Notes: generated by a model not told the origin, from the letters alone. DNA of 64,000 nt from Azospirillum picis (GCF_017876115.1 NZ_JAGINO010000001.1:62001-126000); one strand, 5' to 3'. Counted from the first letter of the stretch, positions 52,020 through 61,611 are shown. A program made the numbers and translations.

Positions 52020-53311
52020 GGCCCTTCTCCCATTCCCGTGTTTCCCAGCAGCAGGCGGGCGTAGCGATCGAGCGCGACGGCGCGCGTGGCATTCGATTCC
52101 ACCCAGGCGCGGCCGCGGCGGCCCATGGCGGTCGCGCGGGAGGGGTCGGACAGCAGCGCCGCCACCGCCTGGGCCATGGCGAGCGGCTGTTCCGGCGGCG
52201 TGCACAGGAAGGCGCCGACTTGGCTTTCGAGGGCGGCGAGCGCCGACCCCGGCAGGCAGGTCGCGACGAAGGGACGGCCGGCGGCGAGGATGGTCACCGC
52301 CTTGCCCGGCATGGCGAAGGCCGCCCCTTCCGGCCGCTGCGGCACCAGATGGACGTCGCCCTCCGCCATCGCCTCGTTCAGGCGGTCCTTCGGGGCGAGC
52401 GGCTCGAACGTGACGTTGGAGAGGCCCATGGCGCGGGCCTGGGCCTTCAGCTCCTCCTCGAGGCCACCCTGCCCGCGCAGCAGCACGCGTGCCTGCGGCA
52501 TCAGCCCGCCGAGATGGCCAGCCATCTCCAGCACCTGCTCCAGCCCCTGCTTGCGGGCGAAGGCGCCGCTGTACAGCGCGGTCGGCGGCTGGTCGGGACG
52601 CGGCAGCGGATGAACGGCGTCGGCGTCGACATGGGGCGGGATCACCGCGATGGGCTTGGTGACGCCCAGTTCCTCCAGAACGCCGCGCATCGGTTCCGAC
52701 AGCACGACGATGGCGTCGGCGCGGTTCAGGGCGCGGCGCTCCATGGCGCGGATCGCCTTCACCGCCGCCTTGCCGCCCATGCCGAGCGCCCCCGCCAGGC
52801 CCGACTGGATGTCGTGGACGATGGCGACGTGCCGCCCTCCGGGCGTGGTGAGCCGGTCCGCCAACGCCACCGACAGGATCGAGGGGCAGAGCGACAACAC
52901 CGCGTCGTGGCGGCCGACCCGCCCGCGGGCAAGCGCCGCCGCGAAGCCGGCATGCAGGACCCCCTCATGGATCAGCCGCGCCTTCAGTCCGCCCCCGGCC
53001 GGGGGGATGGTCGGCAGCCGCTCGATCAGCACGCCGTCGACGGTCTTGCTGTCCTGCGATCCGTCGGCATAGCCGTCATAGACCCGGTTGCCGGGATAGT
53101 TGGGACGTGCGGTCAGCACCGTGGTCTCCGCCCCGGCGGCGGCGAAGGCGGTGGCGAGATCGGTCATCATCGGCGCGCTGCCGGCCGGCTCCGGCCAATA
53201 GCTCTGCGCCACCAGCAGCAGCTCCTCCGGGACGGGCACCGCCGCCAGGGACGAGGGGCCGGATGGCAGGTCGAAGGCGGACCGCCGCAGTTGCAGGGAA
53301 TCGTCCGGCAT
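52016..53311 (-). CDS. Glycosyltransferase, WcaI-like
   Basis: A 431-residue GT-B protein of the WcaI/colanic-acid fucosyltransferase-like group. The N-terminus reads LLLVAQSYWPEPAGSAPMMTDLATAFAAAGAETTVLTARPNYPG, typical of WcaI. The C-terminal domain has TALYSGAFARKQGLEQVLEMAGHL, VTFEPLAPKDRLNEAMAEGDVHLVPQ and PGKAVTILAAGRPFVATCLPGS. It sits directly after fcl with six bases between, which makes a GDP-fucose-using transferase attractive, though donor specificity cannot be read from the sequence. The start at 53311 leaves about 28 poorly conserved residues before the first strand; a later start is possible. Confidence 0.85.
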   Translation of the reverse strand: MPDDSLQLRRSAFDLPSGPSSLAAVPVPEELLLVAQSYWPEPAGSAPMMTDLATAFAAAGAETTVLTARPNYPGNRVYDGYADGSQDSKTVDGVLIERLPTIPPAGGGLKARLIHEGVLHAGFAAALARGRVGRHDAVLSLCPSILSVALADRLTTPGGRHVAIVHDIQSGLAGALGMGGKAAVKAIRAMERRALNRADAIVVLSEPMRGVLEELGVTKPIAVIPPHVDADAVHPLPRPDQPPTALYSGAFARKQGLEQVLEMAGHLGGLMPQARVLLRGQGGLEEELKAQARAMGLSNVTFEPLAPKDRLNEAMAEGDVHLVPQRPEGAAFAMPGKAVTILAAGRPFVATCLPGSALAALESQVGAFLCTPPEQPLAMAQAVAALLSDPSRATAMGRRGRAWVESNATRAVALDRYARLLLGNTGMGEGP

Positions 53312-53317
53312 CGCGCG

Positions 53318-54274
53318 TTACTCCGCAGCCTGACGGATGCGTTCCGGAGCGGCATGCTCCAGGAACCATGCGTATGTGCGGCGCAGCCCTTCCTCCAGCG
53401 GCACCTTCGGGCGCCAGCCGGTGGCGAACAGGCGCTGCACGTCCATCAGCTTGCGCGGGTGGCCGTCGGGCTTGCTCAGGTCGTGGGTCAGCGTGCCGGG
53501 GTAGCCCACGGTGTCGCGGATCAGTGCGGCGAGATCGGCGATGGCGATGTCGTCGCCGGGGCCGACATTGATGATCTCCTCGTCGTCGTAATGCTCCATC
53601 AGGTGCACGCAGGCATCCGCCATATCGTCGGAATAGAGGAATTCGCGCCGCGGCGTGCCGGTGCCCCACAGGGTCACCGTCGGATCCTCCGCCATCTTCG
53701 CGTCGTGGAAGCGGCGGATCATGCCCGGCAGTGCGTGCGACGTTTCCGGATCGAAATGGTCGCCGGGACCGTAGAGGTTCGACGGCATCGCGCTGATGGC
53801 GTTGAAGCCGAACTGGCGCCGGTAGGCCTGGCACATGGTGATGCCGGCGATCTTGGCGATGGCGTAGGGTTTGTTGCTCGGCTCCATCGGACCGGACAGC
53901 AGCGCGTCCTCGCGGATCGGCTGTTCCGCATGCTTGGGATAGAGGCAGGACGAGCCGAGGAAGAGCAGCTTCCGCACGCCGGCCCGCCAGGCGGAATCGA
54001 TGACGTTGGTCTGGATCAGCAGGTTGTCGCGGATGAAGTCGCCGCCGAAGCGGTCGTTGGCGAGAATCCCGCCCACCTTCGCCGCGGCGAGATAGACCAG
54101 GTCGATCCTCTCCCGTTCGAAGAAGGTCCGCACCTCGGCCTGATTGGTCAGGTCGAGCTGCGACCGGTCGCGGGTGATGAGGTTGCCGTACCCGGCCTCG
54201 GTCAGCCGCCGCACAATGGCGGAACCGACAAGGCCGCGGTGGCCGGCGACGAAGATTCGACTGTTGCGGTCCAT
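53318..54274 (-). CDS. fcl: GDP-L-fucose synthase
   Basis: A 318-residue extended SDR that epimerises and reduces GDP-4-keto-6-deoxymannose to GDP-L-fucose. The Rossmann motif is GHRGLVGSAIVRRL at the N-terminus. The catalytic Ser lies in FLGSSCLYPKHAEQPI and Tyr-x3-Lys in KPYAIAKIAG. The substrate-loop sequence SNLYGPGDHFDPETSHALPGMIRRFH is highly characteristic of Fcl/WcaG. The GDP-mannose 4,6-dehydratase (gmd) that would supply the substrate is not in this window. It lies 119 bases after the epimerase gene, with an inverted repeat between. Confidence 0.95.
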   Translation of the reverse strand: MDRNSRIFVAGHRGLVGSAIVRRLTEAGYGNLITRDRSQLDLTNQAEVRTFFERERIDLVYLAAAKVGGILANDRFGGDFIRDNLLIQTNVIDSAWRAGVRKLLFLGSSCLYPKHAEQPIREDALLSGPMEPSNKPYAIAKIAGITMCQAYRRQFGFNAISAMPSNLYGPGDHFDPETSHALPGMIRRFHDAKMAEDPTVTLWGTGTPRREFLYSDDMADACVHLMEHYDDEEIINVGPGDDIAIADLAALIRDTVGYPGTLTHDLSKPDGHPRKLMDVQRLFATGWRPKVPLEEGLRRTYAWFLEHAAPERIRQAAE

Positions 54275-54332
54275 GCGGGCCGGTCTCCTGGTGGTGTGGT
54301 GTGCAAGCGCTGCTGGGGGGCCTCGCCGGCCC

Positions 54333-54380
54333 CCTCCCCATCCCCGCCTGCCGTGATCCTGCCGGACGGGAATGGGGAGG
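54333..54380. repeat. 14-bp inverted repeat between epimerase and fcl genes
   Basis: CCTCCCCATCCCCG (54333-54346) pairs with CGGGAATGGGGAGG (54367-54380) with one mismatch. It resembles the GC-rich inverted repeat inside the DUF3306 C-terminal coding region (near 27658-27690). It may be a dispersed intergenic repeat or an attenuating hairpin within the polysaccharide operon. Confidence 0.55.
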
Positions 54381-54393
54381 ACAGGCGGCGCTC

Positions 54394-55389
54394 CTACTCC
54401 GCCGCCTGTCCGATGCGTGCGGCGTCGGCCCGTGCCCGCTCGGCGTACCACTCGACCACGCCCGGCAGGCCGGCCGACAGCGGGATGCGGGGGGCATAGC
54501 CCAGGGCCGTCAGCCGCGAGATGTCCGGGCTGCGGCGGTCGGTGCCGCCCGGGGCGGCCGGCCCCGGAATGACCTGCGCCTCGCGGCCAAGGCAGGCCAC
54601 CGTCCGGCGGGCGAGGTCGGCGATCGAGACCTCCTCGGGGTTGCCGATGTGGTAGATGCCGAGATGCTCGCCGCGGTCGATCACCGTGACGATGCCGTCG
54701 ACGGCGTCGTCGATGTGGACGAAGGCCCGGGTCTGGCGGCCGTCGCCCTGGATCGGGAACGGCACAGGGCCGGCCGGATGGCCGGTGATGGCGCCGACCG
54801 CGCGGCGGGAGAATTCGGGGATGACGTGCTCCCATCCCATGTCCGGGCCGTAGACGTTGTGCGGCCGGAAGATCGCCACCCGGTCGAAGCCGCTGCGGCC
54901 CCAGTTCACCGCCAGCAGCTCGGAGATCAGCTTGGAGCCGCCGTAGCTGTAGCGCGGGTTCAGCACGTCCGGGACCACCAGGGGCACGTCTTCCGGCGTC
55001 GGCACCTGCGGCGGCGTCTGGTAGGCCTCCGACGACGAGGCGACGACGAGGTCGCCGACGCCGTCGGCACGGCAGGCGTCCAGCACGTTCAGCATGCCGC
55101 GCACGCCGACGTCCAGCACCACTTCCGGCTTCTCGTAGAAGTGCCGGGTGCCGTTGACCGCCGCCAGATGCAGCACGCCGTCCACGCCGCGCACCGCCCC
55201 GCGAACGGCGGCGGCGTCGCGGATGTCGCCCTGGACGAACTCCACGTCGTCGAGGACCCCGCTCAGCCGTCCGGTGTGGCCGCGGGAGTTGTCGTCGAGG
55301 ACGCGGACCCGGTGGCCGTCGCGGACCAGCCGCTGGACCAATGCCGCGCCGATGAAGCCGCTGCCGCCGGTGACGAGATAGTGTTTCAT
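54394..55389 (-). CDS. NAD-dependent nucleotide-sugar epimerase/dehydratase
   Basis: A 331-residue extended SDR. The Rossmann motif is VTGGSGFIGAALVQRL, the acidic NAD-selective residue follows in VLDDNSRGHTGRL, the catalytic Ser is in VASSSEAYQTPP and Tyr-x3-Lys in RYSYGGSKLISE. The later segment FRPHNVYGPDMGWEHVIPEF fits nucleotide-sugar enzymes. Substrate (UDP- or GDP-sugar) and reaction (4-epimerisation, dehydration or decarboxylation) cannot be decided by eye. It is 41 bases after the nucleotide-sugar dehydrogenase gene on the same strand and most likely supplies a precursor for the exopolysaccharide. Confidence 0.88.
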   Translation of the reverse strand: MKHYLVTGGSGFIGAALVQRLVRDGHRVRVLDDNSRGHTGRLSGVLDDVEFVQGDIRDAAAVRGAVRGVDGVLHLAAVNGTRHFYEKPEVVLDVGVRGMLNVLDACRADGVGDLVVASSSEAYQTPPQVPTPEDVPLVVPDVLNPRYSYGGSKLISELLAVNWGRSGFDRVAIFRPHNVYGPDMGWEHVIPEFSRRAVGAITGHPAGPVPFPIQGDGRQTRAFVHIDDAVDGIVTVIDRGEHLGIYHIGNPEEVSIADLARRTVACLGREAQVIPGPAAPGGTDRRSPDISRLTALGYAPRIPLSAGLPGVVEWYAERARADAARIGQAAE

Positions 55390-55430
55390 GTCGAGGATTC
55401 CCCTGGAGGGCAGTGGTTGAAGACCGCCGG

Positions 55431-56789
55431 TCAGGCGACGTGGGCGTAGCGGGCGGCGCCGTGGCTGCCGAGCGCCACATACGCGGTGCCGTCCGGCAGG
55501 TCGACGTCGCGGCTGTTGAAGTTGTTCCAGAAGTCGTAGATGACCCCCGGGCGGTCCATGCGCTGGGCGAGGTCGGGCAGCGGCATGGAGGTGAAGACCG
55601 GGTGGTTGTTCAGGATGACCGCCAGGTTGGCGCCGGACACCGCCTCGGCCATGTTGGCCGCCGGCTCAAGCCCGAAGGAGCGGATGTCGTCCGGCCGGAC
55701 CACCGCGTCGAAGCCGCGCAGGCGGGCGGTGGGGAAGCGCTGGCGGAGCTCGTCGAGCACCGGCTTGGCCATGGTGCCGCGCAGGTCGTCGGTCGCCGGC
55801 CGGCCCTTGAAGGCCAGGCCCATCAGGCTGATGGTCGGAGCCGAGGGGAAGCCCTGCATGGAGTGGGCGAGCTTGCCGAGGAAATCGGCGACCTCGACCG
55901 GCTGGCTCTCGTTGACCCGGCGTCCGGCGGCGGTGATCGCCATCTCGACGCCGGCCTCGCGGGCCGCCTCGATCAGGATGTGCGGGTCCTTCTCCAGGCA
56001 GGGACCGCCGACCGGGCCGGGCAGCGGCAGGTTGGTGCGCGGATAGCCGAGCTTGCCGGCGCGCGCCACCTCGACCGCCGAGATCTCCATGGCGTTGCAC
56101 AGCTTGGCGATCTCGTTGGAGAAGGCGAAGGTGACGTCGCGATAGGTGTTGTCGACGAGCTTGATCAGCTCCGCCGTCTCCAGGGTGGAGACCTTGACCG
56201 TGGTCGGGGTCAGGAAGCCGAAGATCTGCGCGGCGCGCGTCGCCACGTCCATGCTTTCGGCGCCGATGATCTGCGGAAGCTGGTTCAGCTCGATCAGCGC
56301 CTGGCCTTCCAGCGTGCGCTCCGGGCAGAAGGCGATGTCGAACTGCTTGCCGGTCGCCCGCAGGATCGGCGCCACGACGTTGCGGGTGGTGCCCAGCTTC
56401 ACGGTGGACCGCAGGATGACGAGGTCGCCGTCGTGCAGGCACTCCGCGACCTGACGGGTGGCGGCCTCGATCATGTCGGTGCGGACCCGGCCGGTCTTGT
56501 CCAGCGGCGTGCCCACCGTGATGATGAAGACGCTGGCCTTTTCGCAACCGTCGTGGCTGCGGCTGAAGGTGAAGCGGCCGCGTGCCATCACGTGGCGCAG
56601 CTTCTCCGTCAGGCCCGGCTCGTGGAAGTGTGGGTTGCCCTGGCCGAGCTTGTCGAGCACGTCCTGCCGCACCTCGACCCCGTGCACCTGGAAGCCGGCG
56701 TCCGCCATCGCCACCGCCAGCGTCAGCCCGACATAGCCGAGGCCGAGAACGCAGACGTTACGATCGGAAAAAGTCTTGGGAAGCATCAT
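55431..56789 (-). CDS. Nucleotide-sugar 6-dehydrogenase (UDP-ManNAc/GlcNAc or UDP-glucose type)
   Basis: A 452-residue NAD-dependent enzyme that oxidises C6 of a nucleotide sugar to a uronic acid. N-terminal Rossmann motif VCVLGLGYVGLTLAVAMADAGF; middle domain with STVKLGTTRNVVAPIL, FCPERTLEGQAL and KLVDNTYRDVTFAFSNEIA; catalytic Cys in GPVGGPCLEKDP; C-terminal domain with LMGLAFKGRPATDDLRGT. FCPER and the GGPCLxKDP form favour the WecC/TviB-like subgroup over classical UDP-glucose dehydrogenase. Twin ATG codons at 56789 and 56786 follow AGGAG. It is the first gene of the downstream sub-operon. Confidence 0.9.
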   Translation of the reverse strand: MMLPKTFSDRNVCVLGLGYVGLTLAVAMADAGFQVHGVEVRQDVLDKLGQGNPHFHEPGLTEKLRHVMARGRFTFSRSHDGCEKASVFIITVGTPLDKTGRVRTDMIEAATRQVAECLHDGDLVILRSTVKLGTTRNVVAPILRATGKQFDIAFCPERTLEGQALIELNQLPQIIGAESMDVATRAAQIFGFLTPTTVKVSTLETAELIKLVDNTYRDVTFAFSNEIAKLCNAMEISAVEVARAGKLGYPRTNLPLPGPVGGPCLEKDPHILIEAAREAGVEMAITAAGRRVNESQPVEVADFLGKLAHSMQGFPSAPTISLMGLAFKGRPATDDLRGTMAKPVLDELRQRFPTARLRGFDAVVRPDDIRSFGLEPAANMAEAVSGANLAVILNNHPVFTSMPLPDLAQRMDRPGVIYDFWNNFNSRDVDLPDGTAYVALGSHGAARYAHVA

Positions 56790-57172
56790 CGCTCCTGCCG
56801 TTTGCTGAAGGGCCTCCCGTCCGGAGGGCCGCTTGGTTTTGGAAGACGCCTTCGGGTCACTCCCGCCTTGCGGATCGCGCAGACGGGAAAGCTCGAAATT
56901 TGAAATTGTTTTCTTTTTGTCACTTCGCCGAAATGCCGAATTACTCCGATCCGGGCGTTGTGCAGCGCGAAGTGTTTCAGAAATCATGGTCCTATGAAAA
57001 GACTATGATTGCCGGTTACGGCGGTATTAATGGTACTAACCCCCGCCGCTATCGAATGAATGCTTGGAGGCACCAACAGAGACGTTCGGAAGTGTTACAA
57101 GGGGGGCATTCTCATGCCACAAAACTGTCACCTCTCTCGTCCATGCTGGCCACGGCTGAGCGCCCGTGTCCG
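56790..57172 (-). promoter_or_regulatory. Leader region of the nucleotide-sugar sub-operon
   Basis: A 383-base gap between the flippase stop and the nucleotide-sugar dehydrogenase start, AT-richer at 56890-57060 with T-rich patches (GTTTTCTTTTTG near 56908). It probably carries a separate promoter for the downstream genes. No gene and no clear consensus boxes are seen. Confidence 0.4.
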
Positions 57173-58618
57173 TCACGCGGTCGCGCTGGTCAGGCGGCGC
57201 AGCCGCTTCGGGCGCACCAGACCGGTCAGCACCGAACACCCCGCGTAGACGGCGACCATCACCACGCTTCCCAGAAGGAAATGGACGATTGCCGGTGTTG
57301 CGTCGAACAGCGGAGCGGCGATGCGGTCCAATGCCACCGCCGCGGCGATGGCGGCGCCCGCGCACAGCAGCGCCCGCGCCGTGATGCCGGCATAGAGCTC
57401 GCCGACCGCCTGCCGGTGGATCCAGGCGATGGCGACGGTGGCGGCGAGCTCGGCGGTAAAGGTGGCCATGGCGGCCCCCTCGATGCCGTAGCGCGGGATC
57501 CACCAGATGTTCAGGATGGCGTTCAGGGCGCCGCCGCACAGCATGGCGACCATGTAGCCGGTCTGGCGATGCCAGACGAGCAGCGGGTTGCCGAGGATCA
57601 TATTGGCGTAGACGACGGCCGAGGCCAGCATCAGCAGCCGGAGCGCCAGGGTCGCCGGTGCGTAGGCGTCACCGAACAGCGTGCCCAGGATCGACGGTGC
57701 CAGCGCGAAGCCGCCGGCGACCACCAGCCCGCCGACCGCGAGCATCACGGTGGCGTAGGCGCGCATCCGCTCGCGCATCGGTCCAAGTTCGCCGTAGGCG
57801 GCGGCGAGCTGGGGCAGGAAGGCATTCATCACGATGTTGCCGACCAGATTGGCCAGCGTCTGGATCTTCACCGCGGCGCTGTACCAGCCGACCTCGGTGT
57901 GGGGAGCGAGGAAGCCCAGCATCACCACGTCGAGGTGGGTGAAGATCGCCCAGGCGAACACGCCGACCGCCATCGGCGTGGCCGCCGTCAGGATCTCCCG
58001 CCAGACCTTCAGGTCGACGCGTGGACGCAGCGAACCGAAATCGCGCCGGAACCGGCCGATCATCACCAGCGCGTTGACGGTGATCGACCCGCCGGTGATG
58101 GCGGCGGCAGTGATGGCGTCGTCAGGGCCACGCACCAGCAGGAATACCAGCAGCATCGAGCCGATAGAGGTCCCGATCTCCCGCGTGGCGATCACCCCCA
58201 TGCGCTCGGTCGCCTGATAAACAAAGTCGAGCACCAGGGCGTTCCCGAGCAACTGCACGGCCTGCACCAGAAGCACAGCCTTTACCGCCATAGGCTTGTC
58301 CAGCGACAGCACGAAAGCGGCATAGAGCGCCCCCACCACCAGCGCCAGAACGGTACGCAGCGTCAGCACATGCTCCGACAGTTCGGCCGCCTGATGACGG
58401 TCCCGCGCGATCTCGCGGATCGCGTAGGTGGACAGCCCCATGTTCACGAACAGCGCGGCATAAGCCATCAGCGAGGTGCCGAACCCCAGCACGCCGAAGC
58501 TGTCCGGTCCCAGCACCCGGGCGGTCCAGGCGGCGGTTACCAGCCCGCTCGCCATGGTCGCCGCTTTGGCGGCGGCAAGGGCACGGATGTTCCGGAAGAT
58601 GCGGTGGCCAGCGGTCAT
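57173..58618 (-). CDS. Oligosaccharide flippase, Wzx-type
   Basis: A 481-residue polytopic membrane protein of the MOP/polysaccharide transporter superfamily with about 12-14 hydrophobic segments. The N-terminal region (RNIRALAAAKAATMASGLVTAAWTARVLGPDSFGVLGFGTSLMAYAALFVNMGLSTYAIREIARD) is typical of Wzx/RfbX proteins. It would move lipid-linked repeat units to the periplasmic face of the inner membrane. It lies 98 bases after the Wzc kinase gene on the same strand. The Wzy polymerase that normally accompanies it is not in the window. Confidence 0.9.
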   Translation of the reverse strand: MTAGHRIFRNIRALAAAKAATMASGLVTAAWTARVLGPDSFGVLGFGTSLMAYAALFVNMGLSTYAIREIARDRHQAAELSEHVLTLRTVLALVVGALYAAFVLSLDKPMAVKAVLLVQAVQLLGNALVLDFVYQATERMGVIATREIGTSIGSMLLVFLLVRGPDDAITAAAITGGSITVNALVMIGRFRRDFGSLRPRVDLKVWREILTAATPMAVGVFAWAIFTHLDVVMLGFLAPHTEVGWYSAAVKIQTLANLVGNIVMNAFLPQLAAAYGELGPMRERMRAYATVMLAVGGLVVAGGFALAPSILGTLFGDAYAPATLALRLLMLASAVVYANMILGNPLLVWHRQTGYMVAMLCGGALNAILNIWWIPRYGIEGAAMATFTAELAATVAIAWIHRQAVGELYAGITARALLCAGAAIAAAVALDRIAAPLFDATPAIVHFLLGSVVMVAVYAGCSVLTGLVRPKRLRRLTSATA

Positions 58619-58716
58619 TCACGGGCTCTTCTGTGGTGGAAACGTGATAGGCGCACGGAGGAACGGCACAGGTGATGGCCCTCCCCCGCACAGGGAGAGG
58701 GGCAGGTTGGATGCGC

Positions 58717-60975
58717 TCAGTTCGCGTAGTAGCGCCGGTAGCCGTGGTAGCGGCCGCTGTCCGGGAACTCGTACTGGGCATGGCGGCGGGTATCGACCTG
58801 GCTGAACAGGACGCCGACCACCTCGCCCCCGGCCTCGATCACCTCTTTCAGGCCGGCCATGGCGGTGCCGCGCTTGGTCTGGCCCCAGCGGACGATGAAG
58901 ACGGTCTGATCGGCCAGCGCCGCCAGCAGCTTGCCCTCCGACACCGCCAGCACCGGCGGCGAGTCGAGCACCACCCGGTCGTAGTTGACCGACAGGCGGG
59001 ACAGCAACTGGTGCATGCCGGACGATCCCAGGGTGTCCTGCGGCAGGGTCCGGCCATGGCCGGCGGAGATGACGTGCAGCCCGGTGCGGGGATCGACCTG
59101 GATCACGTCCTCCAGCGCCGCCGTCCCGGCCAGGACCTCCGACAGGCCGCGGTTGTTGGCGAGGCCCAGCATGTCGTGCAGGCATTTGCGCCGCAGGTCG
59201 CAGTCGACGAGGATCGTCCGCTGGCCGGCATTCGCGCAGGTGCGGGCGAAGGCGGCGGCGACGGAGCTCTTTCCTTCGCCCGGCACCGACGAGCTGAACA
59301 GGATCACCCGGTGCCGCCCGTCCGGATTGGCCAGCAGCAGCGACGTGCGCAGGTTTTGCATCGATTCGGCGAAGGCGGAGACCGGCTTGTCGACGATGTA
59401 GCTGGCGGGGGCGCCGCCGAAGCGCGGAATGCGCGGCACGATGCCCAGGCTGCGCACGCCGGTCGCCAGTTCGAACTGGTGCGGGCTGCGGAAGCCGCTC
59501 TCGGCCCGCTCACGCAGCATCGCCAGCAGCACGCCCAGCGTCCCCGACGCCACCAGCGCCAGCAGGATCATGAGCTTGCGGTTGGGCTGCGACGGGTCGA
59601 GCGGGATCGCCGCCTCGGACACCACGCGGGCATCCGGCTGGCGCATGTCGGTCTGCGCCGCGATCTGCTGCGAGCGTGTCAGGAGCGCCTCGTACATCGA
59701 CTGCGCCGTGCTGGCGTCGCGTTCCAGCGTGCGCAGGCCGACCGTCGCCTCCTGCTGCTGGTTCTGCTTGGCCTCCAACTGGTCGAGGCTGGTCTTCAGC
59801 GCCTGTTCGCGTCCCTTCGCCAGATCCACCTCGTTGCCGAGATTGGCGACGATCTTGGCGACATCCGACTTGATCTGGCCCTGCAGGTCGCGCAACTGGC
59901 TCTGCATGGCCTGCAGCACGGGGTGCTTGCTGCCGTACCGGTTGGTGGCGTCGGCGATCTGCCGCTGCAGGTCGACCTCACGCTCGCGCAGCGCCTGGAT
60001 CAGGGGCGATCCCAGGACGTCGCCGACCGCCGACACGCCGCGCGGCGAGTTGGCGAGCGTCGTCACCTCGCGCAGCTTCGTCTCCGCCTCCTGCCGCTTG
60101 GAGCGGGCCAGGATGTAGTCGGCGTTTAGCGCGCTCAACTGCTGGCTGACGACGGTGTTCTCGTTCGACGCCGTGGTCAGGCCGTGTTCGGTGCGGTATT
60201 TCTCGACGGCGTCGCCGGTGGTCTGCGCCTCCTTGCGCAGGTCGGTGAGCCGCTCCTCCAGCCACTGGGTGGCGCGCTTGGACGCCGTGAACTTGGTGTC
60301 GAGCTGGTCGACCAGATAGAGGTCCGCCATGGTGTTGGCGATCAGGGAGGATTTCCGCGGGTCCTCGCTGTCGAAGCTGACGGCGATGACGTAGGAGCGT
60401 CCCTGCGGCCGCACCGAGGTGTTGTCGAGCACCGCGTTGATCACCGCCGTCATCCGGTTGCGCTCCACCTCCTCCGGCGACAGCGCGACGTCGCTGGTCT
60501 GCCGCCAGGAGGCCGGGATCCAGTTGCGCGGGTTCAGCGCGGTCAGCCATGCCGGTTGTTCCGGACGCAGCGCCGCATTGAACTCGGGATCGTTCATCAG
60601 GCCCAGCTTCCGCACCACCTTCTCGGCGAAGGCCGGCGACTTCAGGATCGCCACCTCGCTCTGCAGGGCGCTGATGTCCGGGGTCATGTCGGACACCACG
60701 CCTTCGAAGTTGAGGACGGTGTTCTTGCGGTGCTCGACCATGATCAGGGTTTCGGCCGTGTAGAGCGGCGTCATGCGGAAGGCGACGAACGCCGCCAGCC
60801 CGGTACCGATCACGATCACCGTTCCGATCAGCAGCTTGTGCCGCCTCAGCAGGCCGGTGGTCCGGCGCACCGCGCTCGCGGCGCTGGCCGACAGATCGTA
60901 GGAAACGGAACCTGGGACCCGCCGTGAATCCGGGCTTGAGTGGCGGGACTGTTCCTGAAGTTCCTGGGTGGCCAA
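58717..60975 (-). CDS. Polysaccharide co-polymerase/tyrosine autokinase, Wzc type
   Basis: A 752-residue inner-membrane protein. Membrane helix 1 is near residues 48-66 (LLIGTVIVIGTGLAAFVAF), a Wzz-type periplasmic coiled-coil region covers about 70-470, helix 2 is near 482-500, and the cytoplasmic BY-kinase domain follows. Walker A is SSVPGEGKSSVAAAFA, Walker A' ILVDCDLRRK and Walker B VVLDSPP. The C-terminus has a tyrosine cluster of five Tyr in the last 18 residues, the autophosphorylation site. I prefer the TTG at 60975 (AGGAGG five bases upstream) to an ATG at 61038. It controls chain length and export. Confidence 0.93.
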   Translation of the reverse strand: MATQELQEQSRHSSPDSRRVPGSVSYDLSASAASAVRRTTGLLRRHKLLIGTVIVIGTGLAAFVAFRMTPLYTAETLIMVEHRKNTVLNFEGVVSDMTPDISALQSEVAILKSPAFAEKVVRKLGLMNDPEFNAALRPEQPAWLTALNPRNWIPASWRQTSDVALSPEEVERNRMTAVINAVLDNTSVRPQGRSYVIAVSFDSEDPRKSSLIANTMADLYLVDQLDTKFTASKRATQWLEERLTDLRKEAQTTGDAVEKYRTEHGLTTASNENTVVSQQLSALNADYILARSKRQEAETKLREVTTLANSPRGVSAVGDVLGSPLIQALREREVDLQRQIADATNRYGSKHPVLQAMQSQLRDLQGQIKSDVAKIVANLGNEVDLAKGREQALKTSLDQLEAKQNQQQEATVGLRTLERDASTAQSMYEALLTRSQQIAAQTDMRQPDARVVSEAAIPLDPSQPNRKLMILLALVASGTLGVLLAMLRERAESGFRSPHQFELATGVRSLGIVPRIPRFGGAPASYIVDKPVSAFAESMQNLRTSLLLANPDGRHRVILFSSSVPGEGKSSVAAAFARTCANAGQRTILVDCDLRRKCLHDMLGLANNRGLSEVLAGTAALEDVIQVDPRTGLHVISAGHGRTLPQDTLGSSGMHQLLSRLSVNYDRVVLDSPPVLAVSEGKLLAALADQTVFIVRWGQTKRGTAMAGLKEVIEAGGEVVGVLFSQVDTRRHAQYEFPDSGRYHGYRRYYAN

Positions 60976-61611
60976 AGGGTCCTCCTCGCGTAACGACCAG
61001 AAGCGCGGCCATAGGACCAACCATTCGCCCGATCCCATTCTCGTCCGCTCTGCCTCTTCCAGTTGGTGGAGGCAGCGGTAGGGTCGGCGGTTCGTCCGAT
61101 TGGCTGAAACGCAGTGTTAGTCCAGGCGTTGCATCGGCCACCCAGTGCATGCGGCGAGCAAGGGGCGCGCATTGGGTAGCCTTCCTGGCCATGCTGCGGT
61201 GCGGGATAGACGGCCGGTCGCGAGTTGGGGATAAGGGGTTCCCCCAAAAGGACGGGCCTTCGACATTCGATCGCGCCCGTCACCGGAAAGCTGCCAATAC
61301 CCTGGAGAACGCAAACAATTGCCCACCCGGATGGACTGTCTGTCGTCAGGACAGGTTTGCGGCGGGCGTGGGACGGACGGGATCGCGGCGCCGGTCGGAT
61401 AGGTGGAGGCTCAATGGCGCAAGCCGTGCCTCCAGTTGCCGGGGAGTGGCGTGCGGACGGCGCAAGGGCGGCGTAGGTCGTGCGGAAAGACGAAGCGGCC
61501 CGCTCCTCGGGGGAGGCGGGCCGCTTCGTCCGTGTCGACAGGGAGCCCGGCATCCGGACGCAGCGCGTCCGTCGCCTCGGTCGGCCCGGTGGGGCTGGGC
61601 TTTGTAAGGGG
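60976..61611. other. Intergenic region between wzc-like gene and regA
   Basis: A 636-base region without a convincing gene. Its left end is the leader and promoter region of the polysaccharide cluster. Its right end holds the strong hairpin at 61489-61530 that follows regA. Short frames occur, but none has a ribosome-binding site or recognisable domain. Confidence 0.5.
61489..61530 (-). terminator. Strong terminator hairpin after regA
   Basis: GACGAAGCGGCCCGC (61489-61503) is exactly complementary to 61516-61530, giving a 15-bp stem with a 12-base loop. On the minus strand it lies 81 bases after the regA stop and is followed by TTTCC. A probable intrinsic terminator. Confidence 0.7.
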
